A stretch of DNA of 64,000 nt from Incurvaria masculella (Eukaryota; Arthropoda; Insecta; Lepidoptera; Incurvariidae), in assembly GCA_946894095.1 (NCBI GenBank), contig OX335653.1:11041001-11105000 (forward strand). The letters are read 5' to 3'. Every line of letters begins with the position of its first letter. Position 1 is the stretch's first letter. The notes under the pieces are model-generated. The model was not told the DNA's origin. It did not search any database and saw nothing but the letters and a program-made list of their open reading frames with translations. A program made the translations under genes and the position numbers. Shown piece after piece: positions 1 to 12,415 of this stretch.

Positions 1-545
1 GCTCAAAGCTTATGCAATTGGGCCGCGAACGCGAAGTCCTCGCTTGTGGTGACGCTTGGTTCTGGTCACCTCTTTCCCAAAATATGGTTGAGAGAGGCGA
101 TTGCTGGACCCAACGTGATGCTCGTGTTTGTGGGGACGGGCCTGCTCCAATTGGCAACATGTTAGATGACGGACGTAAGCTTTTCAAAATAAACTGACTT
201 TATCATGTACTGTTGCATACGGCATGAACGGTAGATTTTTGTGAATTCATATTAATTTAATGAATCCATTTGTGTTTTTTCTTTTATCATCAACGATAAA
301 TACTTTCTATTCATGTTACAAGGAATTAAATTAATGTATTCACACAAACGTGTAAATACCCGTATTTTTATTAGCAGTGGCAAACAAATTTGTAAACTTA
401 GACTAAGTGGACGTTGACAAAAAATTTAACGAAGTTTTTTGTCAGATCTTCTTCGCCGTGAATGCTGAACTGGCTGATTATAAAATATGACAAATCCGAG
501 TGCAGTGTGCTGCCTGTGGATGATGAAAAAACAATAAACAACAAT
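1..545 (+). mobile_element. LINE-like 3' end, family X copy 1
   Basis: The first ~168 bases keep an open frame ending in VGTGLLQLATC and a TAG stop at 166-168, followed by a 3'-UTR-like tail. Copies at 18267-18690 and 27592-28200 share the coding end, the tail motif cagttcttcttcgctgt (here slightly diverged), gacaaatccgagtgcagtgt (copies 1 and 2) and a terminal AATAAACAA-rich end. A coding tail plus a shared 3' region at dispersed sites suggests a 5'-truncated non-LTR retrotransposon. The clade is not identified. Confidence 0.6.
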
Positions 546-1913
546 CGGTTCGTGTAAAAACGTTTACCCGAAAGGCACGGGTTGCACGAAACGGAATTGA
601 ATAGTAGTCTTTATTTTGCTCATTCCAATTAAATCAACACAGTTACTTGGTCTTAATGCGACAAGAATTAGACTTTAATAGCAATAAATACCATTGACTC
701 AACCGAGCTATTCGAAAAGCGGTATTCGGGAAAAGACCTCGGAACCTTGGAGCTGAGAACGAGCATACCACAAGCCGAGCCAGGCGGAGCGGGAGGCGAG
801 ATAGCGCAGGACGTGTTGAGATCCCCACGAGTCGACCTTATCCGCCCACCAGATAATAAAGCTCTCCAAGCAGCGATACCTATCGCCGCCGCCACAAAAC
901 TAATAACCGCAGCGGAACGCAAAAACGCCGCTCCTCACCCATTACGCGCGGCGGAGAAATAGCTACCCGCGAACATACGTTCCAGGGCTTTACTGCGCCC
1001 GTCTGGGAGCGATCATTAAACAATCACTAACGAGGATAATACGAATTACTGAGCTCAAATTAACATTCCCAATTAAGGGGTAGAACCGGGCGGATTTACC
1101 TCGCGCCACCGGTCGTTTTGCTTGCAGTAAAATTTGCCGTCCCATAAGAATCAACTGTGCAGTTGAATAATTGACTTTTGAAATGGTTCGCTTGGAAATT
1201 GTTCTGCGTGATTGAAATAACTGAGGGGGCACAATTAAAATAGATAACTTTAATATAACCGGAGTCGAATGCGACGCCGCCGTCTCGTCGCTTCCCTAGC
1301 GGCCGATCAAAACGGTTCAAGCGAATTATGGCTTGCAATGTTAAAAAAAAACGGTCAATCGTGAATGTGTTCACGTGACGAGGGTCCCGTCACTACTAGT
1401 CATGAAAGAAATTCGCCCTCGCTTGATGATTCTTTGGCAATTTAAAAGCTTTTTCTCAAAAAGTATGACGTTTAGAGCATTAGTAATAAGTTCGTTTACA
1501 ACTACATAAGTGTATATTTTTTTACAAAATTTCGAACAATCGTTATTGCACATAATGCGTGTGCGTTCTTTTGCTATTTGCAACGGAACCCAAAAAAGGA
1601 GAAATTGCATGTGAAACTACTCAATGGCAGTGAGAACAATATTATGAAAATCAAACTCTACCGTGACGAACTATTAATTGATTTTTTTACAACAAGCTTC
1701 TAAATTGTAATAAACCGACTGTGCGATATTAAAATAAGCTTAAATTAAAACACTAAATCACGCCGTTTTCTGGAAGGAGTATGCAGAAATGACAGCAGCG
1801 CTATGCCGTACGGTCACAGTTTTTACTTTTGACCTATGACTTAGTAGGATTCGCCGTGAAAAGACAAAAAGCTAACTGTACAAAATTGTTGTTTGAACCA
1901 CAGTTAATTCAAC
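546..1913. other. no gene seen
   Basis: AT-rich noncoding DNA with a GC-richer patch around 730-960. Short open frames on both strands lack recognisable domains. Confidence 0.5.
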
Positions 1914-1988
1914 GCGATGGTAGGTATCAACCCGGGCGGGATTAATCCTACCACCTAGTAATTTACAGCTAAACGTAGAATTAGAACC
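1914..1988 (-). mobile_element. SINE body fragment
   Basis: It matches, in reverse, the central body of the SINE at 46548-46942, including the block cccgggcgggattaatccta followed by ccacctagta. Confidence 0.6.
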
Positions 1989-1992
1989 ATAT

Positions 1993-4674
1993 AAGACGCA
2001 TCTCTAAGTCGCCTCATAATTGTATTATTTAAAAGTTCTGGAACCTATGTACATTATCGTATTTACCTTCTGAACCAAAGAGCCCTTTCCGAACTGCACC
2101 TCTTCACTCACACGACATAGGGTTGCCAATCCGCGGCACATGAAGCATAGCAAAGCAAGAAATGCACAGCACGACAGTACACTCGGCGCGAGTAAATATT
2201 GAAACGATGCCATAATGCACAGCCATTGCACAGCAGAGTGGAACTGATACCTTCGGCTCGCGACTGGCACACTCATCGCCCTTTTTAGCTTCTGTAACAG
2301 TTGAGATAAGATCCATTTTCGATTGTCAGACGTGATAGGGTGTGAGTGATGCGACGGCCGGTGGCAGGTCGCTTCGTGACTGTGCGCACCCCTTGCGTGC
2401 CCGCTGCCCGCGTTCTTGCAAATGTACAAACAATAATGGCCGCCTCACACTGTCCGTTTTGTAAATTGTTAGCTGTCTCCTAATCTTTCTATTTAATGCT
2501 TTTACTGGACTTTGTTGTTAAGCATAAGTGTAACAAACACACAAAGGTAGTTTAAACGAATAATTTTACCCGAATTATTTTAATTTATACATATCAAGAC
2601 ATAAATCGCGTTGACTTAATGGACTTTTCACCATCACAATAATTGATTAAGTGGTCGCTTTATTCCAATGAAAACAAAAAGTTGCTGTGTTTTAAAGTGT
2701 CATCTTACAATAACCTCTTATTAATAACAGAAATTTTCCAATATAATCAAAAAACATACAGTAGTCTAAAATTTGACAATATATCGGGTGAGTTTTGTGT
2801 AACAATTTAACGTATATTACATTACCTGAAATCTTGAATGAATGATGGTATTTTTGCAAACGCTCACGAAACCTTTGTTCCTGCCTTTCCCGAACGCTCA
2901 ATACCGTGTCTCTCAACGGGCAAGTGTAAAAGAGTTTTACCTTACGCGACCGGTGCGGTCGTGCGTCCACGAAGCGAGGCATCCCAGTGCGCGGCCGGAG
3001 CGGTGGTGGCACCCAGAGGCCCTATTACGTTAACTCGCAATCGACAACTCAGTGACTGTCGAGTAATCAACGCAGCGATCACGGCGCTCCGAGCGTTCTC
3101 GATAAAACGCTGCTTCGAGCGTCCTCGACATCGATCGAGTTGTCGCATGCTAGTGTAATGGGCCCTCCGCGTCGCTATGAAGACGTCTAGCGCGGAGTGA
3201 GGTGCGCCGCCTCCGGGCTGTCCACGCGCTCGCATCGCCCTCTAATGGCATAAATATGGGAAACGCTCTCACAATTATGCCGTAAACGCTTCCCGGATCC
3301 GCGCCGCCCGACGCGTTCGCGATTTGCACTGGAGCAGGGCTAAAGAACTCGCTGGAAACAATGAAGTAACAAGAACCGGATAGGTTAATGCAGGACCAAT
3401 TTGCGTCAGCAACACATACTTCAATTGTTCATCCGATGATTTAAAGAAGAGGTCATCTTACCGCTCGCCGCGTTCTTATAAGAATGTCGGAAGTGCCACT
3501 TACCTGCAACAAAGTAATTTAGTATCTTAAGTAAATTAAACAATTCTTACAATTCCACGATTCGTTATTAAAGATGTACTAGCTAAGGTTCCCGGCTTCG
3601 TTTCGGTCGGTTTGGACATTCACACAAGCGGAGCCGGGTTAATTTGGCCGGAAACCTACGCATGCATCAAACTTTCCTATTCCCGTTTTTCGGATGGAGA
3701 TGGAATTTGAAAAACTCTTCAAAGTGCACCACAAGGAATATTTCCTCCAAATTTAAAATGTCCTCTGGTTTGTTAGTCAGTCAGTAACGGTACGGTTATA
3801 AAAGTATGGATAGTGGACACCGTCTTAAATATATGATATATGAAGTTTACGGTTTTTGTAAAAGTTATCCCATAACAAAACATTGTATCTAAATATAGCA
3901 GGAAATAACGACAAAGAAATTTGAAACGTCAAACCTAGAAATGTTAACATTGACATTTTAATATTATCTCGTAATCGCAAACTCCTCACGATTTTTTGCC
4001 GTAAGTTAGGATGGAAGTGTGAAATGAGCGCAAAACGGTTCGCCAAAGCGTTAGGCTGTTGCATAGCTAATGCGAAAACGAGGTTCGTGGCAGCATAAAA
4101 ACGCTGAACCGCTGCGCCGCAGCCGTCAGGCAAACGAGATAGAGACGTTTTCGAAATCAAGTTTTTAGACGATACAAGAAATTATGTCAACGTTTTACAA
4201 GTACTCGTACATTTTGCAATGATGAGGCAATTCTTCGCTACATCCAATAGAATATAGTTACGTATTATATATTATATAATAGTAACGTATTGAAGTTTTG
4301 TACGGTTGCATAAATTACTAAAAGGTATCTTTTGCTAAGATCCTATAATGTATGTGATTGTAATTATTTGCAAAGTTCAACATTGTTGGTACCAGTCTTT
4401 GTAAGATATGTTTAGAGTTTGACTTACTGCAGATTTTAATTATCATGATATAAAGCCTTTTAATTTGTTTTTGGTAATGGCATTAGTGGTTAGAACTACT
4501 GGGTCAAACAGCAATTGCAAAGTATGTAACTAGATGCCATTTCAGGACGTTCCGTTTATTTGGGTATGCATACAATAAACTGGACGGAAAACAGACATTT
4601 TTTAACCGCCACTTGGGCTATAATTGTCTGTAGCAATATTTAGACTGCCTCAAAGAAAAAAAACTAGTTTTTTT
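1993..4674. other. no gene seen; GC island near 2940-3330
   Basis: Mostly AT-rich. 2940-3330 is GC- and CpG-rich without a convincing coding frame. A short imperfect AT palindrome lies near 4257-4291. Confidence 0.5.
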
Positions 4675-5112
4675 TGCATGTACGGTATGTGTATGTGTAG
4701 CCATGCAAAGCACAAATCATCCTACATGGAAGGGCATAGAGGGTAATGAAGTGATTAGGTTCCATACAATGGCTCGTGCCTGTTTCCTCAGTCAAATTAA
4801 GAAATATGTTTCTGAAATTTCGCTTCTTTTTGTTTTTTCGATAACTTATCTTGAATCCATGATTTACTCTTTTTAGTATTTATAAATACATTTTGTATGA
4901 GCGGTATATTACAGGGGGATAAAAGTAAATTAAAGCATATAGACGTAGTTATCGGTAGATTTATTTAATGTAAAATATAAGAAATATATTTCATAATTTG
5001 ACTGAGGAAACAGGCACGAGCCATTGTATGGAACCTGAAGACCTCATTACCCTCTATGTCCTTCCGTGTAGAATGATTTTCCTTTTTCATGGCTACACGT
5101 ACCATACAAGCA
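4675..5112. mobile_element. fold-back element with ~135-bp terminal inverted repeats
   Basis: The left arm 4675-4812 and right arm 4981-5112 are imperfect reverse complements. The most conserved core, gaggaaacaggcacgagcca and its complement, is joined to ttccatacaatggctcgtgc. About 170 AT-rich bases separate the arms. No open frame is present, so this is a non-autonomous MITE or fold-back element. No clear target duplication was identified. Confidence 0.8.
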
Positions 5113-5850
5113 GAATATGAAGCCTAGCCGAGGTGTTGGGCACCGGCAGGGATCACAACTCCATCATTCACCAAGCCATGAAATCAGAGTTTGACTGTGT
5201 GCAAAGTGGGTCGTTAATTTGGTTTTCTTTCGTCCGCAGAACGGCAGGCGGTCGCGGAGTCTAGCAGAGCAGCGTCGCCAGCAGGTCAGTAGCCTCGCGC
5301 AGCGCCGCGCCGCGCCCCGACCGGGCGACGCTCCCGACACACGAAATCCGAAAAAGCCGATAAAACGTATCATTAACGGTAATTGGCGGGGCGATCCAGC
5401 CGACGATTTTCTGCGGAGCCACGTTCTACGGCATGGGAAGGCTTTTAAAAATTACTCGAGTCATGTTATTCCTAAAAAATATTTAATGAATAAATTGGCC
5501 AAATAAGAACCGAGTTCTCGTCTTAAAATTCAATCGAGTGTAATATACAAAAACGCATCGATACTCCCGGTTTTAAGTGGAGTCCTTATTATTACTTGAG
5601 TGGCATTTTGGTCAACATTACGGTTAACATTATTCTTGATTGTATGTACATTGTGATGATTATCAGGCCGATGTTAAAATATCACGAAGTTTGTACACGC
5701 ACATGAAGTCAAATTTCGTTTTAAGAGTTCCTCGTGGGCGGTCATTGAATTTAATGACATCTCGACATCAAACTTCTTATGAATGAATGACAAGACACAC
5801 CGATTTAACCGAATATATGTATTCGTGAGTCTGCGAAACTACAAATTTGC
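5113..5850. other. no gene seen; GC patch 5230-5345
   Basis: A short GC-rich patch lies within AT-rich DNA. Both strands are open there for 70-95 codons, but nothing in either translation is recognisable. Confidence 0.45.
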
Positions 5851-5887
5851 TAAGATGATTCGGACATGTAGAGCGAATGGGTGACGG
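5848..5887 (+). pseudogene. relic of RTE/BovB-like reverse transcriptase C-terminus
   Basis: The translated remnant LR*FGHVERMGDG matches the widespread (L)RWFGHVERM motif near the end of RTE-type LINE proteins, with a stop replacing Trp. A similar relic is at 29302-29345. Confidence 0.5.
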
Positions 5888-6232
5888 TGCTTTCCATGGC
5901 AGAGTTTATAGGTTCGATCCCTTTCTTTCTCAATTTGATATGTGCATTTCGTCACGAAGTCGAGCTGTCCCATGGTTCGGGATACAAGTAAACCTGTAGA
6001 TCTCCTTTCTCTACTAGGTGGAAGGGTTTAAGCCTGCCTGGGTTGGTTCCATCGTATTGGATGAAGATAAGATCAAAACACCGAATGACATTGTCCGTGT
6101 TATCCGTCTAATTCAATGTTACCTTGCGAAGGTGAGGTCCTTGCATGCTACCTAATTTATTCGAAAATGTGATGTGTAATATCATAAAGGTGGGCGTGGT
6201 ATTAGCCATCCGTGTCCAGCAGCGAGTAAGTG
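5888..6232 (+). mobile_element. SINE copy with tRNA-like B-box head
   Basis: The 5' part holds GGTTCGATCCC at about 5911-5921, matching a pol III B box. From ~6000 it matches the common SINE body (ctactaggtggaagggttta, cattgtccgtgttatccgt) to the end cgtggtattagccatccgtg. The head differs from the 5S-like head at 46548. Confidence 0.6.
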
Positions 6233-6270
6233 GCGACCGAAACTCATTCGTATAGCGGTAGCGTTACATA
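6231..6270 (+). repeat. short dispersed segment shared with 14905-14944
   Basis: Both places read GGCGACCGAAACT, then a short spacer and TGTATAGCGG or CGTATAGCGG followed by AGCGT. The family is unknown. Confidence 0.5.
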
Positions 6271-6987
6271 CACGGCCAGTAGCGCCGGCCAGTCAGTTAT
6301 GTTTACATAATTTGAGGTCACCTTGAAAAACCTCTCGGTAAACAAACCCCCTAAATGCTTTCGCGTCTCGGTGGTCACAATCCGAAACCATTCAAGCGAC
6401 GATCAACTCGCCTCGCCGGGAATTTGGCCTCAGCCGCCTCCGCCCAATGTCCTGCGACCGTTAAATCGTTCCCGCTCCTTTATTTTTATCTCCCTCCTTC
6501 TCGATCGCCGAATCCACGGACCGGTTCGTGTGTAATGCCATCCTGTTACTTTTACCGTTTCCGACAAACTGCCGGCGAACAGGTTACGTCGATAAACGCC
6601 GCCTTCGCCGCGCCGCCGCGCGCATGCGTCCGAGTCACGTGCGTCGATCAACTTACGCATTGTGGATGTTTTTCGCCAATACGAAAATTGTGCTTTATAT
6701 GAGGATTGATTTGTAAACTGACGAAACGTTCCGATAACATAGTTAACAGCACACATTACGCAACAAGTTATGTACGCACCAATTTTACTAAGTGCAATAA
6801 TTGCACTAAATTTAATACTAATGTCACAAATTTTCACACATTCAATCATTGGATATTGACGATTTCAAGAAACATTTTATCTATTACCCGCTGTATTTTG
6901 ACTCCCGGCGAAGTTTCTTGTCGGTTCTTCTTCGTCCGTGGTAGTCAAATCATGTTTGAAAACATTACGAATCCAAGAGCATGTGTA
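6271..6987. other. no gene seen
   Basis: 6400-6650 is GC-richer, with open frames on both strands but no recognisable domain. 6907-6945 (cgaagtttcttgtcggttct) resembles part of the family X LINE 3' region and may be a scrap of it. Confidence 0.4.
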
Positions 6988-7361
6988 CACTGAGAAAAAA
7001 GTAGGCTGACAAAGTAACAAAAATCACGTTGTCAGAAAAAAATTGTTGAAGCATCAAAATAAGTTGTTACTAAGTATAACGAATCGAGCTTATTTCTCAG
7101 GACAGCTTTTATTTTGTCAATTGCTTTTTGTCATTGAAACAAAGTCGTATTTGTTACTGTAACAACTTTGGTCACTGTTTGTTAGTGTAACAAAGTGGAA
7201 GTTGCGAGCGCAACAATGTCTAGTATGTTTTGCTAGAATTACTTTGTTAGATTGTATATATGGTCGACAAAATAAAGGTTGTCGTTGCAACCAATTCACT
7301 ATGACGGCTCTCCAGGGTTAAAGTTTCTTTGTTGGGCCAACAATATTTTTTTCTCAGTGTA
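6986..7361. mobile_element. TA-flanked MITE (Tc1/mariner-type)
   Basis: Terminal inverted repeats CACTGAGAAAAAA (6988-7000) and TTTTTTCTCAGTG (7347-7359) are exact reverse complements, each flanked by TA (6986-6987 and 7360-7361). The 372-bp interior has no transposase frame. TA target duplication is typical of Tc1/mariner elements. Confidence 0.75.
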
Positions 7362-10300
7362 CACCTATAATGTAGGGAAATAGACGAATAAAAGAATAAA
7401 ACTTTTCACGAGAAAAATCTTAACATTTAGCATCCTAAATGTGTAACTAAGAAGAGACCAGATCATCACAAGCGTCTAGGTTGGATCACAACGGTCGTGG
7501 TTAGCGATAAATCTATTAACTATTGAATTAGTCAGTACGCGAGGCTTTATGGCGAGTGGCAGAAGCGAGACGAAATTAAGATTTTCACGGACATTGGCGG
7601 TGGCGAGCGTGCCTAATGCCTTGCCCTGTGCGCCCGACAGCGATACTAGCAACACTGATGATGACAGCAATAGAAGAACGCTCCGCGGATCAGAAGATGG
7701 TGAATGTTTAGATTCCATCGTAAATAATTGTATCGTTCTCGAATATACTAAATATTTTGGCAGTGATTCTAGTAATTCTAGTGATTATTTGTTTCTTCTC
7801 CTAACTAAATAATACTAGACTACAAGACTAACTAAAGAAGCAATGCAAATTTTATGGAAGTCACGCAAATAAATAGGAGTCATGAGTGATTTTTTTTGAG
7901 ATCTGGAAAAAAAATCATATAGTTTGAAAGCCCGTTTATACCAGAGTCACTCATGATATTCATTAAATTTATAAATTAACACCCTCGTTATCTCGCCGTT
8001 AAGCTGACCTAACGAAGGCGGATGGGGAATCAGGATCCGAAGAATAAGGGTTACTCGGCTTAGATTAGACAGTAATATCTGATGACGAGAAATGCCTAGA
8101 CAAAATTGTAACTGAATGTTCTCCTTCAAATTGTGTTAGAAAAGGTGATCTGAAAAATAATTCTCAATGGCCAGTCAAGTCAAGTAACCGACTAAGAGAA
8201 GATTCACATTATCCTCGGACGCTTCAATGGGCCATCATAATAATGATTATGTTCCCATTTCTTGCAAAGATTTATATTTCACTGCAGCGAGCTTTTTCTT
8301 CGGTCTGTTTAGACAAACATCGCCGGCATCGTAAATGACACGATAATTGAACGCTGGGCTGCAATTACGATTGCAATCTCCTAATCTCACATCTTGTAAC
8401 CGGCGCTTGTCTGACAGATGATTTATAAAGCGCGCGACCTCGCATCTGCCAAGTCTGCCTATGCATCTACTAATGTGTCTACTACAATTTAGATGATAAA
8501 GATTTTTCATCTTAAATGTTTGATGTAAGAAATTAAGAAATGGTGTGAGACATAAAATGTACGATGGCGAGATTGATGAAGTGCGTTGCTGAAGGCATCG
8601 AGGAACATAATATGAAGTTATGAACTTCTAAGCCAAAAGCTATTTTTTTTATTAGAGCCATCGAAAATAATCAGAATATTTTGATAATGGCCGTTAGGTC
8701 TCGGAAATTTCTGAATATAGCATCACAGCATCTAAGAAATAATTGAAGAGCCATACAGTACCCACACTCAGAGTTAAGGATATCTCGATATCTTTGGTAT
8801 CAAAGGAAAACCAAAATAAAGACATTCAATACAACACTTCATAGGATCATAGCCGGACTACGGACCATGGACAATGGCCCGATTATCTACAAATAAATCG
8901 AATAAACGTATAGGTACATAGCGAGACCGCGGGTAAGATCTATGTACCTATGTCTATAAACTGATAGAATCAGGTGTACGTCAGGCGGCAATGAACCCGC
9001 GATCGTGACTATTGTTACGTTCAAAGTTTATCAGTAGATCGAATAGAATTATGCAACCATTGAAAAGGAAATTAATATATGACGCCTCATTAATAGAGGT
9101 AATCGGAATTTAAACGCAGACGCCGGCAGTGAGAGTGAGACGCTAAGCAGGGTTGCCAGATATTCTTTCACGGCGGATTAATGGAGTGCAATAAATTAAA
9201 TGCAGAAGACAATTTATTTCTATGTAATTGTAATCTGCGTTGTCATCCGTTAGGATGTCATGAGGGCAAACGAATATTAATAAACATAATGGGGGGAACA
9301 AATATAAATAGGATAAAACATTTGGAATTTGTTCTTTGTTGGCAGTATTCGTATCCTGACAGCACATCTAAGAATCAAGTCAATAACATAGCGGCACACT
9401 TATAACTCTGACATCGCTACATGGGCAAGCATTTCAACAAATCTTAATCAATTCTATCAGAAGGCATTGAATGGGAAGTCGAATGATGAGAGAATTGGGT
9501 GAAACATTTAAACTAAAATTTTAAAAACCATAAAAACCAAATTTTAAAATGTGAAGTGAATATCAATAAAATTTAAAATGTATAGGTCAAAGAAAATAAA
9601 AAGTTAATATACTATAGTCAGTAAATATACTCAGGATTTCACTTAAAAAGTAAAAATTGATAAGGATATTCATCAGTGGCGTCGGGGGATCCCCGACAGA
9701 AATGAATCCTTACGTTAAAAGTAATAAATATATTTATTAAAAACATCTGCAGTAATGTAAGCGAAGGGCAAGCGAGTTCATTTCAAAATAGACTCATTTC
9801 GCTTCGCTTTAAAACACGCGAAATGTCACAAACAACGGTTTTTAATACTAAGTATAATGGTTACTTCAAGAGGAACGCTTCCATACAAACTATCTCGGTA
9901 CCTATATGTTCCTACTGCAACACACAGCAGTGGCGTCTTCCGCAGTCAACCCCCGGGCGGCGTGTGTGTTCGAGCCAGCAGAGGCAATCACGGCCGAGCT
10001 AGTGCTACAAGCAAAAGGCGGTCGCGAATGCGCCGCGGGGCCTTAATTGACAATGGTCCTCCCCGGCCGGTGCGGTGCTGCGATCCACAGCGCGCGATAA
10101 AATCTTACCTTTAACCCTCTCATTACAGCCGGCTGCCATGTGGCCGGGTCGCTTATGGCTCCCGAGCTTGTTTACTTGCTATTATTTTCTCTAATGTGCT
10201 TTTATGTGCCTTATCTGCGCCGTTAGCGGGTGCACATTGGAAAGTTGGGAGAGCTCATCTCCGAAACTGTAAACTCGCGTTGTAGACATTTTCTCAACTG

Positions 10301-10974
10301 GGTTAGCTCACATTAATTTGTATTCTGTTATAGCGACAAGAAGAATTGATTGAAAATTAATACAGGATCAAATGTATGGATAGGGTACACTCTTTCACAA
10401 AAGTATATTTTAATTCAAAAACCATCTTCCTGTTTCCACCGATTATTTTTAAAATCCTGGCGTCCTTCGTTGTCGTTATATTTATTCGAATAGGACACCT
10501 CATCCTTGAAGCCATTCTAGGTATCGTATTTTTAGGTCCCAATAGTTATGCGGAAGGTTTCCATTGAAGCAGAGTTTTCAATACCAAATAACGTTGGCAT
10601 ATTTTCACGAGGACTGAGGCTATGCGCGTGAGCCATGCATTAGCATATCAGCTGCAGCAAGGTAGATATGGCTCGGGGCCACCCACAGACTAAGTAGAGG
10701 TCTGCTCCTAGGGTCATTAACTTAACGATTATTCGAATCAGCGCTAACTCGCAACACGGACCATGAAATGAGGACGCCTAGAACGAGTTTGGCTGACGCA
10801 CAGGCAGTGTCTTGCGTGGTGGCGGAATACCTGAAATCTCTATTAATAAAAAAAAAAATTCTACACGCGCCCAATTTAAAAATTTTGTCGCTTGTCGATA
10901 GTTTAATTTACGAAAAGGTTACCTATTGCCTATGTAATGCTGTTACAAATTTGTATGAAGCCATTGTATGAAGA
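7362..10974. other. no gene seen
   Basis: AT-rich noncoding DNA with a GC-rich patch near 9940-10100. A perfect 12-base inverted repeat (ATAGGTACATAG, 8910-8921; CTATGTACCTAT, 8940-8951) could form a hairpin with an 18-base loop. A small inverted pair (tcatgagtga / tcactcatga) flanks ~65 bases at 7880-7956. Confidence 0.45.
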
Positions 10975-11125
10975 TTTATTTGCTCATAACTATAACCTGG
11001 CAGTCTTCGAGCGTAATTGGGACAAGCTCGATAGCTCAGCGATATACGCATATCCGTTGGTATGGTGTATTTGACTTTATTGAGCACCTTTGGTCCTCAG
11101 ACAGCCACCTATACCAGTTTAAAAA
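10975..11125 (+). pseudogene. LINE reverse-transcriptase C-terminal tail and 3' UTR, relic copy
   Basis: The translation FAHNYNLAVFERNWDKLDSS aligns with the minus-strand relic at 51600-51868 (FPHTYNLRVYKRNLNKFDSS). The following ~70 bases match the 3' flank of the copy at 24600-24985 (ggtcctcagacagccaccta). The (F)P-x-x-YNL-x-x-FKR-x-x-N motif is typical of the end of Jockey/CR1-like RT proteins. Confidence 0.65.
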
Positions 11126-11783
11126 AAAAGTTTTAATAACCTTGAAACCCAAATACTTGGAGCTTTTTCGCAACGAAAAGTCCACGGGAAATGGTACTAA
11201 ACCTTTTTCAAATAAAAAAGGATATTGTGGAACTGTAAAAATCGAGAACACGAGAATCAGTTCTGTAGTAGGTAATGGAAAAGGCCATAGGAAGAACAAT
11301 TAATATGAAACAAATACAATTTCACGTAAAATTCAACAAAGCTCAGCCAAACGTAATTGTTGTGAGCAGGATTTAAAGGGTTAAAACGTTCCTTGGCCAT
11401 AAAACTTTACCTTTCAACAATCTTTGTAATAAATTATGACGCCTCGGAGCTAGAAACCACAAACAGACATATGCCAGGATGTGAACATTTACATTGGACA
11501 GATGCCATGGGTGCGCCCGGCACCAATTACAACGAACGAACTATGCAACTGGGTGTACGAACTGGGATGACATGCGTTGACAAACCTGTATGCACTTCGT
11601 AAAAACTGGTTAATTTGCACAGTACTTCAACGGGAAGGGGGCAACATTAAAACTCGCAGAGACACATCAAGTTTAATCTTAACGATATATCTGGACGTAA
11701 AATCCAACAAACTGGTTACAATTAATTCAGATAAGAAGCGAGAGGAAGTAAAAGCAAATTTCTATTTATAGCGTCCGCTCTAT
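11126..11783. other. no gene seen
   Basis: AT-rich DNA with short open frames only. Confidence 0.4.
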
Positions 11784-12415
11784 CGCAGAACAGGGAACCG
11801 GTGGGTCCAGATATGCTCATGTTATGATATGCGCTAGATGAGTCCTGCAACTTTGTCCCTCAGTAAGGTTCGGATTCCACGTAAAATTGTAGGTCCCCTT
11901 CCTTACTTACTAGGAGGTAGGGTCAATCCCGCCCGGGTTCGTACCATCGCTATGAATTAACGATGTTCGAAGCGGCAATGAAAATTGTCCGTGTTTTCCA
12001 TCCAGTTCAATGCAGCCGATCAATATATGAAAGGTCCTGGCATGGCACCTCGTTCACATGTGGTGTGTTAGGCTAATTTCGGACGGTCAGTTCGGTATTC
12101 GCCATTCATGTACAGTTACATATTAAAAAAACGGCGCAAAGGAATTCCTCAGTTACCTCGCCACAAGACCACCGACCAAAGAACCGGTGGGATATGCTCA
12201 TGTTATGGTATGCACTGGATGAGTCATGCAACTTTGTCCCTTAGGCGCAATGGAATTCCTCAGTTACCTCGCGACAAGACCACCGACCAGGGAACCGGTG
12301 GATACAGATGTTCTCATGTTATGATACGCGCTAGATGAGTCCTGCAAAGTCGTCCCTTAGTGAGGCGCATTGAAATTCCTCGGTTACCTCGGGACAAGAC
12401 CACCGCGCAACCTGA
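11784..12415. repeat. minisatellite of ~115-bp units, interrupted by a SINE
   Basis: Unit landmarks are ggaattcctcagttacctcg, then acaagaccaccgacc, then accggtgg, then tgctcatgttatg, then gatgagtcctgcaactttgt. A partial unit at 11784-11866 is followed by the SINE. Units at about 12133-12242 and 12243-12361 and a partial unit to 12415 follow. The array resumes directly after the SINE. Confidence 0.8.
11867..12131 (+). mobile_element. SINE inserted in the minisatellite
   Basis: It starts at ggttcggattccacg and matches the body of the 46548 SINE to its 3' hairpin region and a short A-run (ttaaaaaaac). It lacks the 5S-like head. Confidence 0.75.

Noticed and set aside
12..197. 61-codon frame near the left edge
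   Set aside because: It is in a different frame from the conserved LINE-like tail that ends at 168.
5905..5925. Possible tRNA gene (GGTTCGATCCC)
   Set aside because: No cloverleaf or acceptor stem could be formed around it, and the sequence continues into a SINE body.
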